Assembly (NCBI GenBank): GCA_013002105.1 | Contig: JABDKS010000310.1 | Location: 1-13,715 of the forward strand | Direction of reading: 5' to 3' | Length of the DNA stretch: 13,715 nucleotides | DNA from: Pirellulaceae bacterium | GTDB lineage: Bacteria; Planctomycetota; Planctomycetia; Pirellulales; Pirellulaceae | In this document: piece after piece, positions 7,206 through 13,715 of the stretch | Position numbering within the stretch: the stretch's first letter is position 1 | Layout of the letters: every line of letters starts with the position of its first letter | Notes under the pieces: generated by a model | Database searches by the model: none | What the model was told of the DNA's origin: nothing | Seen by the model: only the letters and a program-made list of their open reading frames with translations | Made by a program: the position numbers and the translations under genes

Positions 7206-8543
7206 TTAGGCTGCCGCGTGTTGTTGGGTTGGATTCGTGTCTATTTCTTGGATCGGTGCGCGTGGATCATTCGATGCCATTTCTGTCGGCGCTAACGAAA
7301 TCACCGCGTGCGACTGAACCTGAGTGTCGTGTGTGATTTCTTCCAGTGAGAGTACTTTCAACCAGGGCATCGATATCGCAGTGATCTGTCGCAAGGCAAG
7401 TCGAATTCGTGGTCGAACCAAAACCACCGGGGGATGCCCACTGGCAACTAGGTTCTTAACGGCTTCTTTGATTCTCTTGCAAGTGAACTCTGAAGCTTCC
7501 GGTGCGAACTTTGTCAAAAGTCCAGAATCTGTTTTCTCAATCGAATCAGCAATTTCCAATTCCAGTAACGGATCAAGTGTGACCACGTGGATGACATCGT
7601 GGGAATCGCGATAGCGAGCGCTAATGGTGCGCGAGAGTCCCTGTCGAACATGCTCGCAAAGGATCGCGGTGTCGTCGGTTCGGCTCGCGACATCACCGAG
7701 GATTTCCAATATTTGTCGCAGTTGGCGGATCGGAACTCCTTCGCGAAGCAACTGCTGCAATACCTGTTGAACCTCGCTGATTCGCATGGTTTTTGGAATC
7801 AAGTCATCGACCAACACAGGAGCAGTTTCACGCAGCTGATCGATCAGGTGTTGAGTCGCATCGCGTGAGAGAAGTTCATCGGCGTGGAAGGTGGAAATTT
7901 CCCGCAAGTGATTTGTCAGGACTTCCACCGGCGTCTGGATCACATAGCCGTAGATGGCAGCCTGCTCTAGATTGGCTGGATCAATCCAGCGACCTGTTTG
8001 GCCGGGCAAAAGATCGGTTGCCGGAATGCCATCGATTGTGCCGGTGGTATCGCCATCATCGATCGCCAATAACCGATCAGGTTGTAGTTCGGCCTGCAGA
8101 ATGGCATCGCCCGCTAAGCGAATTTCGTAAGCATTGTGGCTTAGCGAAGCGTCGTCGCGAACCCGGACTTTGGGCAAAATGACACCGATGTCCGCAGCCA
8201 GTGCGTTACGCATATCACTGATTCGCTGCATCAAGTCGCCACCACGCGACGGTGCCGCAAGGCCCACCAATCCAACCCCAATCGCAACTTCCATCGGATC
8301 GACTGACAAAAAATCTTCGACTGGCTTTGGATGCGGAGTTGGTTTTGCGGCGCGGGCGGCTTGCTCGCGGGCATCATTCTCCTGCTCGACGCGGTTTCGC
8401 TGTTGTTTCAGTACAATCGCCAGCCCAATGCAACCGGCGCCCAACGCGGCCATCGGAATGGTCGGCAGGCTGGTGACCATCAACAGGAGTAGGAACCCGC
8501 CGGCAATCAACAGAGCTTTGGTGTTGCCAAATAGCTGTTGCAA
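7206..8543 (-). CDS. flhA: FlhA, C-terminal part (last membrane segments and cytoplasmic domain), separated by a frameshift
   Basis: This 445-residue frame starts with QQLFGNTKALLIAGGFLLLL, the last pair of FlhA membrane helices (about residues 9-46 of this frame). A charged linker follows (about 47-75), then the large cytoplasmic domain that docks export substrates and chaperones as a ring under the export gate. Typical blocks include VGLVGLA, DNAEIRL-like NAYEIRLAGD, DLLPGQTGRWIDP, YGYVIQTPVEVLTNHLREI, GVPIRQLRQILEILGD and HPPVVLVRP. It has no credible start of its own: the first possible codon is a TTG at 8543 without a ribosome binding site. It therefore belongs to the same gene as the frame ending at 8507. 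Together the two frames would give about 715 residues, close to a normal FlhA. The tail after LEEITHD is long and polar. Confidence 0.88.
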   Translation of the reverse strand: MQQLFGNTKALLIAGGFLLLLMVTSLPTIPMAALGAGCIGLAIVLKQQRNRVEQENDAREQAARAAKPTPHPKPVEDFLSVDPMEVAIGVGLVGLAAPSRGGDLMQRISDMRNALAADIGVILPKVRVRDDASLSHNAYEIRLAGDAILQAELQPDRLLAIDDGDTTGTIDGIPATDLLPGQTGRWIDPANLEQAAIYGYVIQTPVEVLTNHLREISTFHADELLSRDATQHLIDQLRETAPVLVDDLIPKTMRISEVQQVLQQLLREGVPIRQLRQILEILGDVASRTDDTAILCEHVRQGLSRTISARYRDSHDVIHVVTLDPLLELEIADSIEKTDSGLLTKFAPEASEFTCKRIKEAVKNLVASGHPPVVLVRPRIRLALRQITAISMPWLKVLSLEEITHDTQVQSHAVISLAPTEMASNDPRAPIQEIDTNPTQQHAAA

Positions 8544-9352
8544 GAATTGGGTTGAAGGTCGGTTTGCTTGGCGCTTCGCGTGACCAACAAACCGGCGGCC
8601 AAGGATATTAACAATGCCGGGATCTGACTGACCAGTCCGTCGCCGATGGTAAGTTTGGTGTAGATCGCTCCGGCTTGGCTAATCGGCATCCCAGCCTGAA
8701 TCACGCCGATGTACAAACCGCCAATGATATTGACGATCGTGATTACGATGCCTGCGATCGCATCGCCACGAACAAATTTGCTCGCCCCGTCCATTGCACC
8801 ATAAAAATCTGCCTGTGACCGAATATCATCACGCCGACGGCGGGCTTCATCATCGTTGATCAGTCCCGCGTTGACGTCAGCGTCAATCGCCATCTGGCGT
8901 CCCGGCATGCCGTCGAGCGCGAATCGTGCTGCGACTTCGCTGATTCTCATGGCACCTTTCGTGATCACGACAAATTGAATCAAAACCAAAATCACAAAAA
9001 TGATGAGTCCGACTTCGACCCGATCGCCGGTCACGAATTCGCCGAATCCACGGATGACGCCGCCAGCGGCATTCATGCCTTCGGTTTCCGCGGTCGTCAG
9101 AATCAGCCTTGTGGTGGCAACGTTCAGCACTAACCGAGATAGCGTGGTTGCCAGCAAGAGCGAAGGAAAAACACTGAATTCCAACGGCGTCGACACGTGA
9201 ATGGTGGTCAGCAGAACAATCACACCAATGGTGATGTTCGCTGCCAACAGCAAGTCCATCAATGCAGGCGGCAACGGAACCAGAATGACCATCAAGCATG
9301 CGATGATCCCTACTGGGAGGACCAGGTCACGATAGCGTGATAGAAATTCCAT
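8507..9352 (-). CDS. flhA: FlhA, N-terminal membrane part, truncated by a frameshift
   Basis: This frame codes for the N-terminal half of FlhA, the export-gate protein of the flagellar type III secretion apparatus in the inner membrane. Hydrophobic segments are at about 12-33, 35-55, 65-80, 112-130 and 197-222, with a further one near 236-258. The FHIPEP signature region is intact: RISEVAARFALDGMPGRQMA and IDADVNAG (about 136-163). The match ends at LLVTRSAKQTDL; the last 15 residues (QPNSCNSYLATPKLC) are out of frame. The ATG at 9352 has AAGGA six bases upstream (9359-9363). As it stands the gene would give a 281-residue, export-incompetent fragment unless a frameshift occurs. No flhB lies upstream. 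Confidence 0.9.
   Translation of the reverse strand: MEFLSRYRDLVLPVGIIACLMVILVPLPPALMDLLLAANITIGVIVLLTTIHVSTPLEFSVFPSLLLATTLSRLVLNVATTRLILTTAETEGMNAAGGVIRGFGEFVTGDRVEVGLIIFVILVLIQFVVITKGAMRISEVAARFALDGMPGRQMAIDADVNAGLINDDEARRRRDDIRSQADFYGAMDGASKFVRGDAIAGIVITIVNIIGGLYIGVIQAGMPISQAGAIYTKLTIGDGLVSQIPALLISLAAGLLVTRSAKQTDLQPNSCNSYLATPKLC
8541..8560 (-). other. flhA: Apparent single-base frameshift inside flhA
   Basis: The N-terminal frame is FlhA-like up to T-D-L (8555-8563). The -1 frame is FlhA-like from T-Q-F-L-Q-Q-L-F onward (codons from about 8552). Adding one base near 8554-8557 restores a smooth join of the type TDL(P/S)TQFLQQLF. The two frames overlap by 37 bases. No canonical X-XXY-YYZ slippery heptamer is visible, so a deletion mutation or sequencing error is the simpler reading. 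Confidence 0.8.
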
Positions 9353-9358
9353 GAGCCA

Positions 9359-9363
9359 TCCTT
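9359..9363 (-). promoter_or_regulatory. Ribosome binding site of flhA
   Basis: AAGGA on the minus strand ends six bases before the ATG at 9352, which supports that start for FlhA. Confidence 0.65.
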
Positions 9364-9844
9364 GGCACGGTTCACAATGCGGTAAATCTAGTCTTTGGTC
9401 TCGATGAAAGTCGTGTTCGTGGGAAAATTGAACGAACCAATCGCACGCTCAGACTCGCTCTGCCCATGTCGTTTTCCCGCAATCGGTTTCACCAACCTGC
9501 CTCGCTGTCATTCAAAGCATTTTCGTCACCGCCGTAGGGTTGTCGTAGTCCGGGGCCTGTCCTGGCATGGTTCAGCAAGACAGGTCCTGGCCTTTGAAAA
9601 ATCTTAAAATGCTCTCGCAGGCGATTGATTCTCCCAGGCGATCGAGGGATCAACGCCGTGGAGCGACGATACAGAAAATCGTCCCCCCTGGTCCAGAGTA
9701 GACCGCCCGGCAATTCACCGGTTCAGGCAAATCGCGTGATCGGTTTCACACGCTGTTTCCCAGATTCCCAGGTTGCGACCATGGCACGCTAGGTGGCGAA
9801 AGATGGCTCCCAAGGTCAGCGGACAGTACCTGTTGGCGATGCCC

Positions 9845-9871
9845 TGTCCGATGGGGAAGACGTTGTCCGAT
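9845..9871 (+). repeat. TGTCCGAT direct repeat pair 1
   Basis: The octamer occurs at 9845-9852 and 9864-9871, 19 bases apart and each followed by GGG. With the second pair at 10016-10041 it makes four copies in 197 bases. Confidence 0.5.
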
Positions 9872-10015
9872 GGGTAGCTGGACAGCGCCACTTTCCATTA
9901 GCCATTGGGCGATAGCTCCGGTTGTTGTCGGAAGGAACCGCGGCGATCGCCGTGCAGCGAACAGGCCGGGGAAACGGAGCATGCAATTCCAAAGTGACGC
10001 TGTGCAGATAGACCT

Positions 10016-10041
10016 TGTCCGATGCGTCGTCCTTGTCCGAT
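10016..10041 (+). repeat. TGTCCGAT direct repeat pair 2
   Basis: The octamer occurs at 10016-10023 and 10034-10041, 18 bases apart and each preceded by CCT. On the minus strand the pair begins right behind the stop codon of the DUF2726 gene. Confidence 0.5.
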
Positions 10042-10043
10042 CG

Positions 10044-10661
10044 CTAGACCTCGGGATGACCCGACGACTCGTTCGCATCATCGGGGACGTCAACTTGTTG
10101 GGTTTGTGCGTTCCTGCCGGCGATGGAACGTAGCTTTGGCAGCAGTAAACGCCGCAAGTGCCCAATGGGATAGTCGGTCCGTGTTTGCACCTTCAACAAC
10201 TTGATTCCCGTTGCTTTGACAGCACGATTGACAAATGGGTCACGTGATCGGCCAGTCGGATCTGTTTCGGTGGCATCGGCAAGTTCGACGACAGCCAAGG
10301 GCTGCATCGTGAACGGATCGCACAGCAGAAAGTCGACATATTTTCGATCCAACTTAATCGCATGGACCAAATTCACGTCGCGGTTCGCCCCGTCATCGTC
10401 GCCAAACTGATCGGGTATACGCACAAAATCCGCTAGACGAACTTTGGCAAAAACAACAGCGTCCGATGCAACGGCGGCGACCAGTGCGCGGTACAGCGTG
10501 GCTTTTTGCTCGCACAACATCTGCGAGCGCAGTGCAAAAGGTAACGCTATTGCCGGCCCGGACTGCTCTTGCGACGAGGCGGTTTGCTCCTGCTCGGTCG
10601 CAATGCCGAGCAGGTTCAACGCTGCTTTGCCCCATTGGGACACCGAATCATGATCCACCAA
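10044..10661 (-). CDS. DUF2726-type protein of unknown function (restriction-endonuclease-like fold suspected)
   Basis: The protein has 205 residues. The segment from about 40 to 175 resembles DUF2726: LPFALRSQMLCEQKATLYRAL, then FAKVRLADFVRI (71-82), KYVDFLLCDPFTMQPLAVVE (107-126, close to the family's DFVLCD..IEL block), then RDPFVNRAVKATGIKLLKV. D110 with E126 recalls the PD-(D/E)XK arrangement, but the family has no settled role and I infer no activity. The N terminus (1-38) is low-complexity Gln/Ser/Glu. No signal peptide or membrane segment is seen. The start is a TTG with GGAG five bases upstream; a GTG one codon later is equally placed. It is flanked by long non-coding stretches, so it is probably a single-gene unit rather than part of the flagellar or sulfatase block. 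Confidence 0.78.
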   Translation of the reverse strand: MVDHDSVSQWGKAALNLLGIATEQEQTASSQEQSGPAIALPFALRSQMLCEQKATLYRALVAAVASDAVVFAKVRLADFVRIPDQFGDDDGANRDVNLVHAIKLDRKYVDFLLCDPFTMQPLAVVELADATETDPTGRSRDPFVNRAVKATGIKLLKVQTRTDYPIGHLRRLLLPKLRSIAGRNAQTQQVDVPDDANESSGHPEV

Positions 10662-11003
10662 ACAAACTCCGCATTCAGCTCAATAACGCTTTGCACAGAG
10701 TATTAGGTCGATGACAAGTGCTTCTGTGTACAGTCATCTACTTGATGCAGATTAAATGCGTGTGGGTGGGTCGCGTCGTCCACTCGAAACATCGACGTGT
10801 CGTCTCACGTCGCAAGCAGAGCTACTCGAATGTCGCGAACAATTTTGCCCGAGGAGATACCCGATGAGATAGGCGAGAAAGCATAGTTGAAAACCTCATT
10901 GCCCAAAACGGTGGAAACTTCCCGCAATCGAATGGTTTTCCAAGACTGCCTCTGTGGGTGGGGGCCGCACTGCTAGGTCGAAAGTTGCATGACCAATGGA
11001 GGC
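10662..11003. other. Non-coding stretch between sulfatase and DUF2726 genes
   Basis: These 342 bases contain no convincing gene; a 65-codon minus-strand frame (10822-11019) overlaps the sulfatase end and has no recognisable features. It holds the DUF2726 ribosome binding site (GGAG) and a dyad CGACGTG/CACGTCG (10793-10799 and 10806-10812) with a six-base loop. No T-run follows the dyad, so I do not call it a terminator. Confidence 0.5.
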
Positions 11004-12470
11004 TTACCGTGCCAGGCAATTCTTGATGTCATTGGCGATTTTCGGATTCGCGGCAAATGGGTCGTTGGTGCGCTGGGTGTATCGCAATAACTCCTTTGCC
11101 AGTCGGTGCGAAACCGCAGCCGTTCCAGGTCGACCATAGAAATTCAGTAGCTCGTCTGGGTCCTCTTGTGCGTCAAAAAGCCACGGACGATCTTTTACGG
11201 AAAAAATCAATTTGTAGCGTTGGTCGACGGCGGCGAGCCATGTTGGCGATGTTCCGGCGTTTCGGAGGAAGGTGACTGCACCGGTTTCTTTGTCCGTTGT
11301 CCTCTTAAGCAACTCGCTCAAATCGCGACCTTCAAACTGCGTGCTGTTCTTGATTCCCGCCAGTCCCAGCAGGGTGGGCGTGATGTCGACCGTCCCCATC
11401 GGATCCCCGTAGATCACACCAGAATTGAGACGTGAGGGGTATCGAATCAACATCGGCACCCGTGCGGAGCCTTCGTACGGGTTGCCCTTGTTCAAACGGT
11501 CATGTTCATAGCAAAGATCGCCATGATCGGAGGTCAGCAACACGATGGTGGAATCGAGCATCTGTTTTTCTTCGAGCATCGCAAGCAAACGACCGACGTT
11601 GTCGTCGATGCATTTGACCATGCCGAAATATTTGCTCATTTGTTCACCCCGAAAGATGGCATGTTTCTTTGCCTTTCCACCCAGCCAGCCCGGCGATGGA
11701 ACATCATCGCGACCGTAGGTACGCGGTGCGAGAAACCGTAGGTCATCAAACATTCGATCGTAGGGTTCACGCACCGTGTTGGGACCGTGAGGATCGGGAT
11801 AGCTCACAACGGCTAGGAATGGTTGGTCTTTGCATTGGTTGATGAACTGGATCGTATGATCGGTCAAAAAGTCAGTCGCAAATGACTTTTCGTCAGCACC
11901 GTCGACGCCATAGGCGGGCTCGCCCTGATTGTTTTTAGCCGCGACACGAGGACCGTCATCGCTATTCTCGAATTTCTTCCAGTGACCACGATTGAACATA
12001 GCCGTTTTGTATTTAAAACCGCCGTCGACCTTGGGTGCCCACTCCGGTTTGCCCTTACCGCCTAAATGCCACTTGCCGACAAAACCTGTTTGATATGCGT
12101 TTGCATTCAGCAGCTTTGCAAGGGTTGGGATATCGTCACGTAGCTTCATGTCATTTTGTGGTGCACCGGTATTGTGCGGGTACCGACCAGTGATCATCGC
12201 GGCACGACTAGGCGTACAGACCGGCGCGGTGGCGTAGGCACGTGTGCACAACACACCTTCATGCGCCAGTCGATCGATGTGCGGCGTCTCGACGATCGCA
12301 TCGGGACCCCACATCTCAGCCTGTTCCTTGGGCAACTGTTCGCGATAGCAACCCAACGTGCGAAAATTATGTTCGTCCGTCACAATCACCAGTAGGTTTG
12401 GTTTGTCCGCGGAATAGACGACCGGGCTAGCCAGAATAGTGAGAGTGAAGATCGCGAAAAATCGATTCAT
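11004..12470 (-). CDS. Secreted type I (formylglycine) sulfatase
   Basis: The protein has 488 residues including a signal peptide (about 1-21, NRFFAIFTLTILASPVVYSA). The sulfatase domain follows at once: KPNLLVIVTDEH with metal ligands around D32-E33, the activation motif C85-T-P-S-R89 whose cysteine becomes formylglycine, GRYPHNTGAP, GKWHLGG (132-138) with the catalytic lysine and histidine, and LTSDHGDLCYEHD with the second metal-binding pair. It hydrolyses sulfate esters (or N-sulfates) outside the cytoplasm, most likely on a marine polysaccharide; the substrate is not readable from sequence. The ATG at 12470 directly precedes the signal peptide; a TTG at 12530 would bury it. It lies 93 bases after the ThuA-like gene in the same direction, probably as one unit. 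An anaerobic or FGE-type maturase must be encoded elsewhere. Confidence 0.93.
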   Translation of the reverse strand: MNRFFAIFTLTILASPVVYSADKPNLLVIVTDEHNFRTLGCYREQLPKEQAEMWGPDAIVETPHIDRLAHEGVLCTRAYATAPVCTPSRAAMITGRYPHNTGAPQNDMKLRDDIPTLAKLLNANAYQTGFVGKWHLGGKGKPEWAPKVDGGFKYKTAMFNRGHWKKFENSDDGPRVAAKNNQGEPAYGVDGADEKSFATDFLTDHTIQFINQCKDQPFLAVVSYPDPHGPNTVREPYDRMFDDLRFLAPRTYGRDDVPSPGWLGGKAKKHAIFRGEQMSKYFGMVKCIDDNVGRLLAMLEEKQMLDSTIVLLTSDHGDLCYEHDRLNKGNPYEGSARVPMLIRYPSRLNSGVIYGDPMGTVDITPTLLGLAGIKNSTQFEGRDLSELLKRTTDKETGAVTFLRNAGTSPTWLAAVDQRYKLIFSVKDRPWLFDAQEDPDELLNFYGRPGTAAVSHRLAKELLRYTQRTNDPFAANPKIANDIKNCLAR

Positions 12471-12563
12471 ACTTCGTGCTTTTGAAAAATTTGAATTGGC
12501 GTTGTGATGACAGCTCCATCTAAGAATCAAACATCCGTTGCCATTGAATACTGTTGTGGCGAA

Positions 12564-13331
12564 TCAGTCAGCGATCGCCCACTCGATTGCGTTGACCAGC
12601 AATTTGGGCAACACGTCGCCGCGAAAATCGTCGACATGGCCTAAAGAAGTATAAAAGGATTTGCCGCCATCGGCGCGAACGTACGACCATGCCAGTGGTT
12701 GCGGTGGATGACCATCAACGCGGCCGGTTAAGTAGACGTCGGTGCCCTCGGCAAGTGGCGATACTTGGTAAAGCGATCCGGATGATGAATGCGTTTTGGT
12801 CGCGTCGATTCCGTGCAACAGCACTGCGGAAGCCGCCGAGTTTGCTGGCAGCTGGATCGTTGTCGTCAGTTGATTCCCGTGATGATTGGTATAGTTTCCA
12901 CCAAAAACGACTTGGTCCCATTGTGGCCAAGCGACCCGGCCCGGCGGCGGATCCTGGTTCCGCAGACAAAAAGCATGGCTTGCCGTACGAATGCCAATGA
13001 CCGGCTTGCCGCTGGCGATGTAGTCTCGAATCACCTGTAGCTGATCGTTGGGTAATGTTCGGCGTCGCACACTGACTACTAAGACATCGGCCGACTTTAC
13101 TGATTCGATCCCGACGAGTTGGTTTTTGTCACCAGGGTCCGGGCGAACCATCGTCGTGCGAAAATCAGTCAGATGCTTGTTGGCAAACGCGGTCAGCGAT
13201 TGATCGGTTTGGTATTCGCCTTCGGCAATCAAGATGACGATGTGCGGTCGAGCAGACTCGTTTGCCTCGGTCGCCGTTGAAACGAAGATCAGCATGGCGA
13301 AAGCGAATTTGGATAAGGAGAGACGATGCAT
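12564..13331 (-). CDS. Secreted ThuA-like domain protein
   Basis: This 255-residue protein has a signal peptide (about 1-23, LSKFAFAMLIFVSTATEA) and then one ThuA-like domain, a glutamine-amidotransferase-like fold. Visible blocks are HIVILIAEGEYQTD (30-43), SADVLVVSVRRRTLPNDQL (80-98), GKPVIGIRTASHAF (108-121) and FGGNYTNHHGNQL (143-155), followed by LAWSYVRADGGKSFYTSLGH and a C-terminal NAIEWAI. ThuA-like proteins are linked to trehalose and other sugar use, but most have no proven reaction and planctomycetes carry many copies; the function here is unknown. The ATG at 13331 gives a conventional signal peptide; an in-frame ATG at 13379 would add 16 polar residues before it. It precedes the sulfatase gene, which suggests a shared role in carbohydrate breakdown (inference). 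Confidence 0.86.
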   Translation of the reverse strand: MHRLSLSKFAFAMLIFVSTATEANESARPHIVILIAEGEYQTDQSLTAFANKHLTDFRTTMVRPDPGDKNQLVGIESVKSADVLVVSVRRRTLPNDQLQVIRDYIASGKPVIGIRTASHAFCLRNQDPPPGRVAWPQWDQVVFGGNYTNHHGNQLTTTIQLPANSAASAVLLHGIDATKTHSSSGSLYQVSPLAEGTDVYLTGRVDGHPPQPLAWSYVRADGGKSFYTSLGHVDDFRGDVLPKLLVNAIEWAIAD

Positions 13332-13382
13332 GCGGTCGTGACGGTTGATTCGGGGCGAGTGAGCGTGAGCCTCTAGCATAAC

Positions 13383-13405
13383 GTCACCGCATCAGTACCG
13401 GTGAC
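13383..13405 (-). promoter_or_regulatory. Inverted repeat upstream of the ThuA-like gene
   Basis: GTCACCG (13383-13389) and CGGTGAC (13399-13405) form a perfect 7-bp dyad around nine bases, about 50 bases upstream of the chosen start. It could be an operator or a leader hairpin for the ThuA-sulfatase unit. Only symmetry supports it. Confidence 0.35.
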
Positions 13406-13441
13406 AGTGGCTACCGCCTTGATATTTCATTGCCCCTGAAT

Positions 13442-13459
13442 GACTCCCCTGCCCCGCTG
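13442..13459. repeat. G-rich micro-repeat, intergenic copy
   Basis: On the minus strand this is CAGCGGGGCAGGGGAGTC, sharing GGGGCAGGGGAGT with the copy in the glycosyltransferase gene apart from one missing GGGCA unit. A second GGGGCA lies just beyond on the minus strand. Confidence 0.45.
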
Positions 13460-13520
13460 TGTAGAGAGTGCAAACTGGTATTCACGATTCTGCATGCTGG
13501 AATCGCCGTGGTGGCGACCC

Positions 13521-13715
13521 CGGAGACATAGTCGCCTTTCGCCCCGCGAAAGAATGCGTTGTCTGGCGTGATTGTTCGCGGAGCGAACAACGACTATGCC
13601 TGGTTCAAGGAAGTGATGGTTTGCGGAGACATAGTCGCCTTTCGCTCCGCGAAAGGCTGCGTTTCCTGGCGTGATTGTTCGCGGAGACATAGTCGCCTTT
13701 CGCTCCGCGAAAGGC
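13521..13715. repeat. Tandem 58-bp hairpin repeat array, continues past the window
   Basis: Unit A is 13521-13578, unit B 13624-13681, and unit C starts at 13682 and is cut at the edge after 34 bases. Units B and C abut exactly; a 45-base segment (13579-13623) parts A from B. Each unit carries CATAGTCG and then a hairpin CTTTCGC-NNN-GCGAAAG. Where unit A runs into the 45-base segment, a second hairpin TTGTTCGC-GGA-GCGAACAA forms, followed by CGACTATG (13591-13598), the exact reverse complement of CATAGTCG at 13527-13534. A and B differ at only a few bases. It is non-coding, close to the REP/MITE type, and lies upstream of the ThuA-like gene. Confidence 0.85.

Larger units (their letters stand above)
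9353..10043. other. Non-coding stretch upstream of flhA
   Basis: This 691-base stretch has no frame with protein-like composition; the longest (minus, 9746-10165) overlaps the DUF2726 gene and is rich in Arg/Ser/Pro/Thr without a domain. It holds the flhA ribosome binding site, an inverted repeat CCTGTC/GACAGG (9556-9561 and 9579-9584), a 12-base palindrome CGGCGATCGCCG (9941-9952), and four copies of TGTCCGAT. The promoter of the flagellar block should lie here, but no convincing consensus was found. Confidence 0.6.

Noticed and set aside
8507..8543. Programmed -1 frameshift in flhA
   Set aside because: No X-XXY-YYZ heptamer or downstream stimulator is evident; a deletion or sequencing error is simpler, though slippage cannot be excluded.
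9362..9382. Sigma-54-like TGGCACGG upstream of flhA
   Set aside because: It is on the plus strand, facing away from flhA, and the spacing from GG to the next GC is 13 rather than 10 bases.
9941..9952. CGGCGATCGCCG palindrome as a functional site
   Set aside because: It occurs once, and short GC-rich palindromes containing CGATCG are common in this DNA.
9746..10165. 139-codon minus-strand open frame
   Set aside because: It overlaps the DUF2726 gene in another frame, is rich in Arg/Ser/Thr/Pro, and has no motif or good ribosome binding site.
10822..11019. 65-codon minus-strand open frame
   Set aside because: It overlaps the 3' end of the sulfatase gene, has no domain, and its composition is not protein-like.
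13427..13690. 87-codon minus-strand open frame in the repeat array
   Set aside because: It is simply the translation of the 58-bp hairpin repeats, with duplicated peptide pieces.

Overview
The window most likely comes from a marine planctomycete of the Pirellulaceae (Rhodopirellula-like). This is inferred from the mix of secreted sulfatase, ThuA-like protein, secreted SMP-30/esterase chimera, an atypical Ser/Thr kinase next to accA, and flagellar flhA-flhF-sigma genes in a genome of medium-high GC with loose intergenic DNA and hairpin-rich repeats. No rRNA, tRNA, CRISPR array, transposase or phage gene was seen.

Every supported gene is on the minus strand, so transcription runs from right to left. 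From the right edge: (1) 13521-13715 is a tandem array of 58-bp hairpin repeats running off the window. (2) 13331-11004 holds a secreted ThuA-like protein and a secreted type I sulfatase, a probable pair for the breakdown of extracellular (sulfated) carbohydrate. (3) 11003-9353 is sparse: one DUF2726-type gene between two non-coding stretches, one of which carries four copies of an octamer. (4) 9352-4733 is the flagellar block flhA, flhF and a FliA/WhiG-type sigma factor. flhA is split by an apparent single-base frameshift. The sigma gene has a leader with two strong tandem hairpins just upstream of an excellent Shine-Dalgarno site. A strong intrinsic terminator closes this block. (5) 4585-1 holds a secreted SMP-30-like/esterase chimera, a GT4 glycosyltransferase, an atypical protein kinase, and the start of accA (acetyl-CoA carboxylase carboxyltransferase alpha), which overlaps the kinase stop codon by ATGA and runs off the left edge.

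The points most worth a second look are the flhA frameshift, the structured sigma-factor leader, the kinase/accA translational coupling with a kinase that lacks several textbook motifs, the 58-bp repeat array, and a G-rich micro-repeat found in the same reading frame inside two neighbouring genes and again between genes. I found no clear defence system or wholly novel multi-gene system.
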